Part shown: one piece after another, positions 7,104 through 9,463 of the stretch
Layout of the letters: each line of letters starts with the position of its first letter
Position numbering within the stretch: position 1 is the stretch's first letter
Assembly: GCF_001652265.1 (NCBI RefSeq)
Contig: NZ_LWBS01000018.1
Location: 1-9,463 of the forward strand
Reading direction: 5' to 3'
Source of the DNA: Rhizobium leguminosarum
Lineage (GTDB): Bacteria > Pseudomonadota > Alphaproteobacteria > Rhizobiales > Rhizobiaceae
DNA length: 9,463 nt
The notes under the pieces: model-generated
What the model was told of the DNA's origin: nothing
Databases searched by the model: none
What the model saw: the letters and a program-made list of their open reading frames with translations, nothing else
Translations under genes and position numbers: made by a program

Positions 7104-7898
7104 TCACAGATCGACTCCGGCTTTGGAAACGTCGAGCTCGATCATGACCGGCGCGTGGTCGCTCGTATGCTCCCAGCTTCGCGGTTTTCTCCGGACGCTT
7201 GCCGATCGAAGCCATGGGGCGACCGCCGGACTGAGCAGGAGATGGTCGATCCGAAGCCCCGCGTCACGTTCGAAGCTGTTCCGCCAGTACTTCCAGAAGG
7301 TGTAGATACGCTCTTCTGGATGCAGATGTCTGATGGCGTCGGTCCAGCCCTGGGCAACAAGATGGGCATAGGCCTTGCGCACTTCCGGCCTGAAGAGGGC
7401 GTCGTCCAGCCAGCGTTCCGGCTTGTATACGTCGATCTCCGTCGGCATGACGTTGAAGTCGCCGGCCAGGATTGAAGGCACTTCGAACTCGAGGAGTTCG
7501 GCGGCATATTGGTGCAGACGGCGAAACCATCGAAGCTTGTATTCGAACTTTGCTCCTGGGAACGGATTTCCGTTCGGAAGATAGAGGCATCCGATCAGGA
7601 TGCCGTCGACGACAGCTTCGATATACCGGCTGTGGCTATCATCAGGATCGCCGGGAAGACCGCGCCGCGTCAGGATCGGTGTCTTGCCCTTCGCCAGGAT
7701 CGCCACCCCGTTCCAGGATCTCTGTCCGTGCCAGACGGCGCCGTAGCCGGCTCGTTCGATCTCCTTTCGCGGAAACCTGGCATCGTCTGTCTTCAGTTCC
7801 TGGACGCAGACCACATCAGGGGCATCCTCCTTGAGCCAACGTAACAGGATGTCCAACCGTCCATTGATCCCGTTGACGTTGTAGGTTGCGATTTTCAT
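7104..7898 (-). CDS. xthA: Exodeoxyribonuclease III (AP endonuclease family 1)
   Basis: A 264-aa enzyme, close to the 268 aa of E. coli ExoIII. The catalytic residues known from E. coli all have counterparts: Asn7 (YNVNG), Glu34 (VQELK, metal ligand), Tyr106 (LYLPNG), Asp147 and Asn149 (AGDFNV), Asp218 (RIDHLL) and Asp247-His248 (TSDHAP). It should be a cytoplasmic, Mg2+-dependent enzyme with 3'-5' exonuclease, 3'-phosphatase and apurinic/apyrimidinic endonuclease activity in base excision repair. Rhizobial genomes often hold more than one ExoIII homologue, so this may be the paralogue tied to stress rather than the only copy. The start at 7898 gives MKIATYNVNG, the canonical N-terminus, with a G-run (GGGGG) a few bases upstream. 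It is 167 bp downstream of a stress-type gene on the same strand, so read-through from that gene's promoter is possible. Confidence 0.93.
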   Translation of the reverse strand: MKIATYNVNGINGRLDILLRWLKEDAPDVVCVQELKTDDARFPRKEIERAGYGAVWHGQRSWNGVAILAKGKTPILTRRGLPGDPDDSHSRYIEAVVDGILIGCLYLPNGNPFPGAKFEYKLRWFRRLHQYAAELLEFEVPSILAGDFNVMPTEIDVYKPERWLDDALFRPEVRKAYAHLVAQGWTDAIRHLHPEERIYTFWKYWRNSFERDAGLRIDHLLLSPAVAPWLRSASVRRKPRSWEHTSDHAPVMIELDVSKAGVDL

Positions 7899-8065
7899 GA
7901 GACCCCCGGAAGTCGAAGCACGGACAGGCTCTAGAAACGCTCCCGAGTTTCCTCCTCAGGAAATCCCCGCCCGCAATCGGCCCAATGAGGCCGCCCTCAC
8001 TCAGCAATGTCCAGCCGATCGAATCCTCTTTGGGCAATCGAGCGAGCCGGCTGTCACTTGGCTCC
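7899..8065. other. Intergenic region between xthA and the DUF883-like gene
   Basis: This 167-bp gap holds no convincing gene and no GGAAC-N18-TT site on either strand. A small hairpin (TGAGG, four-base loop, CCTCA at 7986-7999) has no following T-run. The xthA promoter, if separate, must lie here, but I cannot pick one. Confidence 0.4.
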
Positions 8066-8542
8066 TCAACGTGTCGCACCGAAGACGAAGGCGAGGCCGG
8101 CGACGATCGCGACGGCTGTCAGCGGCTGCCGGCGTATGCGATCCTCGAGGTCATGGACGAATGTGCGTGCTTCCGCCTTTGCCAGGCGGGCTGTTCCAGA
8201 AGCCAGCCCCGAAGCGGATTCAGCGATCCGACCGGCTTCCCTCTGAAGCGCGCGCATTTCTTCGGAGGAGCGGGCGGTTTCACCGCTTGCGCGCAGGGCT
8301 TGATCCACGAGCGGAAACTGCTCGTCCAGCTTGGTGGGATCTGGCTCACGCTTTACACGCTCAGCCGCTTCGACGTCGCTGCGGCCGGCGGGAATGGAGG
8401 TGTGGGTGGCCGACACCGGGTCGGACGCCGGAAAGGTATCCTCGATTGCTTTGTCGAGTTCGCTTTTTTGGGTCTGCTTCCGCTGCTCTGCCTGCTCTTT
8501 TCGCATGGACTGGACTGCGGGGGAGTCGTTCGGGTTTGCCAT
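8066..8542 (-). CDS. DUF883/ElaB-like stress-associated membrane-anchored protein
   Basis: A 158-aa protein in three parts. The N-terminal 55 residues are polar and include ELDKAIEDTFPASDPVS (28-44), a motif I associate with small stress proteins of rhizobia. The middle (about 70-135) is helical and coiled-coil-like, rich in Ala, Glu and Arg. The C-terminus ends with RRQPLTAVAIVAGLAFVFGA (137-156), a single hydrophobic anchor followed by TR; this layout of amphipathic helix plus RxxP and C-terminal membrane segment is that of the DUF883 family (E. coli ElaB, YqjD, YgaM). Those proteins sit in the inner membrane and bind ribosomes in stationary phase or stress. Cytoplasm-facing with a C-terminal anchor is therefore expected. 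AGAGGA lies 7 bases before the ATG, and an EcfG/RpoE2-type promoter lies 32 bp upstream. Family assignment is by architecture, not by search. Confidence 0.75.
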   Translation of the reverse strand: MANPNDSPAVQSMRKEQAEQRKQTQKSELDKAIEDTFPASDPVSATHTSIPAGRSDVEAAERVKREPDPTKLDEQFPLVDQALRASGETARSSEEMRALQREAGRIAESASGLASGTARLAKAEARTFVHDLEDRIRRQPLTAVAIVAGLAFVFGATR

Positions 8543-8549
8543 CGGGGTT

Positions 8550-8555
8550 TCCTCT
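8550..8555 (-). promoter_or_regulatory. Ribosome-binding site of the DUF883-like gene
   Basis: AGAGGA on the minus strand with a 7-base gap to the ATG at 8542. It supports this start over internal ATGs. Confidence 0.65.
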
Positions 8556-8573
8556 GTTGCACTTCGACAATCA

Positions 8574-8598
8574 AAGCGACGACAAGGGGAGAAGTTCC
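8574..8598 (-). promoter_or_regulatory. EcfG/RpoE2-type general stress promoter before the DUF883-like gene
   Basis: On the minus strand GGAAC (8598-8594), an 18-base spacer and TT (8575-8574) match the GGAAC-N18-TT consensus; the -10 tetramer is GCTT. Transcription would start near 8566, about 24 nt before the ATG at 8542, leaving just enough room for the AGAGGA ribosome-binding site. Position, spacing and gene type agree with control by the general stress response. Confidence 0.7.
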
Positions 8599-8762
8599 AT
8601 AGAAATACTTCTTCGCCTCACACGGCAGCTTGAATGAGGAGAAGCGAGCAATGTAGCGCTTGCGATTGCCCGGACTTTTCTCAATAACGAGTACGGCAAT
8701 CAAGTAAGCCGGACCAAAGTCTTGCCGGGGCCTACTACCTAGGTCGGTTGCATTCTTTACTC

Positions 8763-8791
8763 GGAACAGCGAGTCTCATACGTCATATATT
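8763..8791 (+). promoter_or_regulatory. Candidate promoter of the glycine-rich exported protein gene
   Basis: GGAAC at 8763-8767 is followed 18 bases later by TA rather than TT, so it misses the EcfG/RpoE2 consensus by one base. TATATT at 8786-8791 lies at a sigma-70-like -10 distance from GGAACA. Transcription would start near 8798, giving a leader of about 33 nt. No other candidate stands out in 8599-8830. Weak. Confidence 0.3.
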
Positions 8792-8830
8792 GCATGGAAA
8801 CGGCGAAGAACGGACGAACGAGGCTGCGGT

Positions 8831-9340
8831 ATGAGTATCCGGAAACGCGATTTTCTGAGATTGGGCGGCGGCGCGACGGTCGCCCTCGTCGCTGCCGCAT
8901 TGCCAGCCAGTTTGAATTTCGGCGGTTCCCTTCCTGTTCTGGCGGTGGATTTTGCGCAGGCAAAGGACGGCAACAATGGGAATGGCAACGGGAGTGGTGG
9001 AGGAAATGGCAACGGCGGCGGTAACGGCAACGGAGGAGGGAATGGCAACGGTGGCGGCAACGGCAACAGCGGTTCCGGGAATGGCAATAGTGGGAATTCC
9101 TCCGGTGGAAATTCCTCCGGCGGTGGAGGATCCTCTTCCTCTGCCACAGGGTCGTCAGCAGGATCGGGAGCGACAGCGACAGAAGCTTCCGATGGTTCGA
9201 TCGACGTCCGTCATGCGAATGGTATCACTGAGACCCTGCAGCGCGGGCGCTACATTATGAAAGACTCGAAAGGCCGCACGATCATAAGCCGTCAGGCGAC
9301 GGCCAACGATGCCCGCCGGCTGAGCCGCTTCCTTCGCTAG
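8831..9340 (+). CDS. Exported glycine/asparagine-rich protein with Tat-like signal
   Basis: I do not recognise a named family. The 169-aa product starts MSIRKRDFLRLGGGATVALV, a signal peptide resembling the twin-arginine (Tat) type; the pair before xFL is Lys-Arg instead of Arg-Arg. A likely signal peptidase I site is FAQA|KD (after residue 44). Residues 47-89 are Gly/Asn low-complexity sequence with four perfect GGGNGN hexapeptides (56-79). Residues 90-115 are Ser/Gly/Ala-rich, like a flexible linker. The last 50 residues (starting near DVRHANG) form a compact charged segment, HANGxxExLQxGRYxMKDxxGRTIIxRxAT in outline, which resembles a small domain I recall from other rhizobial exported proteins. 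A weak GAGG lies upstream of the ATG. It may be a periplasmic or surface protein. Its TAG stop falls in CTAG, directly beside an insertion sequence, so its C-terminus could have been altered. Confidence 0.7.
   Translation: MSIRKRDFLRLGGGATVALVAAALPASLNFGGSLPVLAVDFAQAKDGNNGNGNGSGGGNGNGGGNGNGGGNGNGGGNGNSGSGNGNSGNSSGGNSSGGGGSSSSATGSSAGSGATATEASDGSIDVRHANGITETLQRGRYIMKDSKGRTIISRQATANDARRLSRFLR
8996..9067 (+). repeat. Four tandem 18-bp units encoding GGGNGN
   Basis: Codons 56-79 of the exported protein repeat Gly-Gly-Gly-Asn-Gly-Asn four times. The amino acids are identical in all units while third codon positions differ (GGT, GGA, GGC, GGG; AAT, AAC). The repeat is therefore kept at protein level, not a very recent DNA slippage product. 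Degenerate NGN and SGSGNGN copies flank it on both sides. Confidence 0.85.
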
Positions 9341-9463
9341 GCTCCAGACTCAATCATGCCCACCAAATGACGAGAGCAGCGATGTAGCAAGTTGCCTCGA
9401 AGTTGATCATGAGCTTGTCGTATCGTGTTGCGATGCGCCTCCAATCCTTCAGGCGGCAGAAGG
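9341..9463. mobile_element. End of an IS5-family (IS427-like) insertion sequence, partial
   Basis: The segment holds the 3' end of a transposase gene on the minus strand and runs out of the window. The outer edge of the element should lie between the CTAG at 9337-9340 and the transposase stop at 9354; the sequence there, GCTCCAGACTCAA, would be the terminal inverted repeat. CTAG-like (YTAR) targets are known for the IS5 family. The other end is not visible, so neither the repeat nor the target duplication can be checked. Confidence 0.7.
9354..9463 (-). CDS. IS5-family transposase, C-terminal fragment
   Basis: Reading the minus strand from 9461, 35 codons give FCRLKDWRRIATRYDKLMIN, then FEATCYIAALVIWWA, then a TGA stop at 9356-9354. 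The Y-(2)-R-(3)-E-(6)-K type signature of IS4/IS5 DDE transposases is partly recognisable (R.ATRYDKL..NF), and the ending IAA..IWW is characteristic of the IS427 subgroup, where this is the end of the second frame (orfB). The 5' part, including the first two catalytic Asp residues, is outside the window. Whether the element is intact cannot be judged. Confidence 0.85.
   Translation of the reverse strand, partial: FCRLKDWRRIATRYDKLMINFEATCYIAALVIWWA

Noticed and set aside
7897..8637. Plus-strand frames of 205-246 codons across the DUF883-like gene
   Set aside because: Arg/Ser/Pro-rich translations with no domain. The minus-strand reading has a promoter, a ribosome-binding site and a membrane anchor.
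8633..8686. A 17-codon plus-strand ORF containing CSACDC in the intergenic region
   Set aside because: Too short, no convincing ribosome-binding site, and the cysteine pattern could easily be chance.
8776..9147. Minus-strand proline-rich frame (PPPLPFPPPLPLP) opposite the exported protein
   Set aside because: It is the mirror image of the Gly/Asn repeat tract, where GGN codons read as Pro in reverse. The plus strand has a signal peptide and a structured end.
1..9463. CRISPR array, tRNA or rRNA gene, toxin-antitoxin or anti-phage defence system
   Set aside because: No regularly spaced direct repeats with unique spacers, no tRNA-like folds and no nuclease or toxin pair were seen. The only nuclease is a housekeeping-type ExoIII, and the only tandem repeats lie inside a coding region.

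Overview
The window looks like chromosome or megaplasmid DNA of a rhizobial alphaproteobacterium (Rhizobium/Sinorhizobium/Mesorhizobium type). The genes are GC-rich, and two intergenic sites match the GGAAC-N18-TT promoter of the alphaproteobacterial general stress sigma factor (EcfG/RpoE2). The protein types are common in that group: a sugar ABC transporter ATPase, a Gfo/Idh/MocA oxidoreductase, a DUF883-like protein with a DTFPASDPVS motif, and an IS5-family transposase. I cannot name the species.

Left part (1-6763, + strand): a tight catabolic operon. It opens with the C-terminal end of an ABC-transporter ATPase (TOBE region of the MalK/UgpC type). Four oxidoreductase genes follow, with gaps of only 15, 9, 24 and 5 bp. 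They encode a 512-aa GMC flavoenzyme, a second and very different GMC flavoenzyme of 551 aa (choline/alcohol-dehydrogenase type), a 389-aa NAD(P)-dependent Gfo/Idh/MocA enzyme, and a 694-aa flavoprotein of the succinate dehydrogenase/fumarate reductase superfamily. The likely scheme is uptake of a sugar, polyol, cyclitol or glycoside followed by several oxidation steps. The substrate cannot be read from the sequence. Three flavoproteins plus one nicotinamide enzyme in a row, with no cytochrome, Fe-S or membrane partner in view, is the most unusual metabolic feature here.

Middle part (6812-8598, - strand): three genes pointing towards the operon. These are a DUF883/ElaB-like stress membrane protein, an exonuclease III (xthA type) with every catalytic residue in place, and a 60-aa acidic, proline-rich small protein. 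The first and last each have a good EcfG/RpoE2-type promoter, so this looks like a general-stress-response segment combining DNA repair and envelope or ribosome protection.

Right part (8599-9463): an intergenic region, then a + strand gene for an exported 169-aa protein. That protein has a Tat-like signal with a Lys-Arg variant, four perfect 18-bp GGGNGN repeats, a Ser/Gly linker and a compact charged C-terminal domain. Its TAG stop codon lies within a CTAG tetranucleotide. Immediately beyond it begins an IS5-family (IS427-like) element, of which only the last 35 codons of the transposase (- strand) are in the window.
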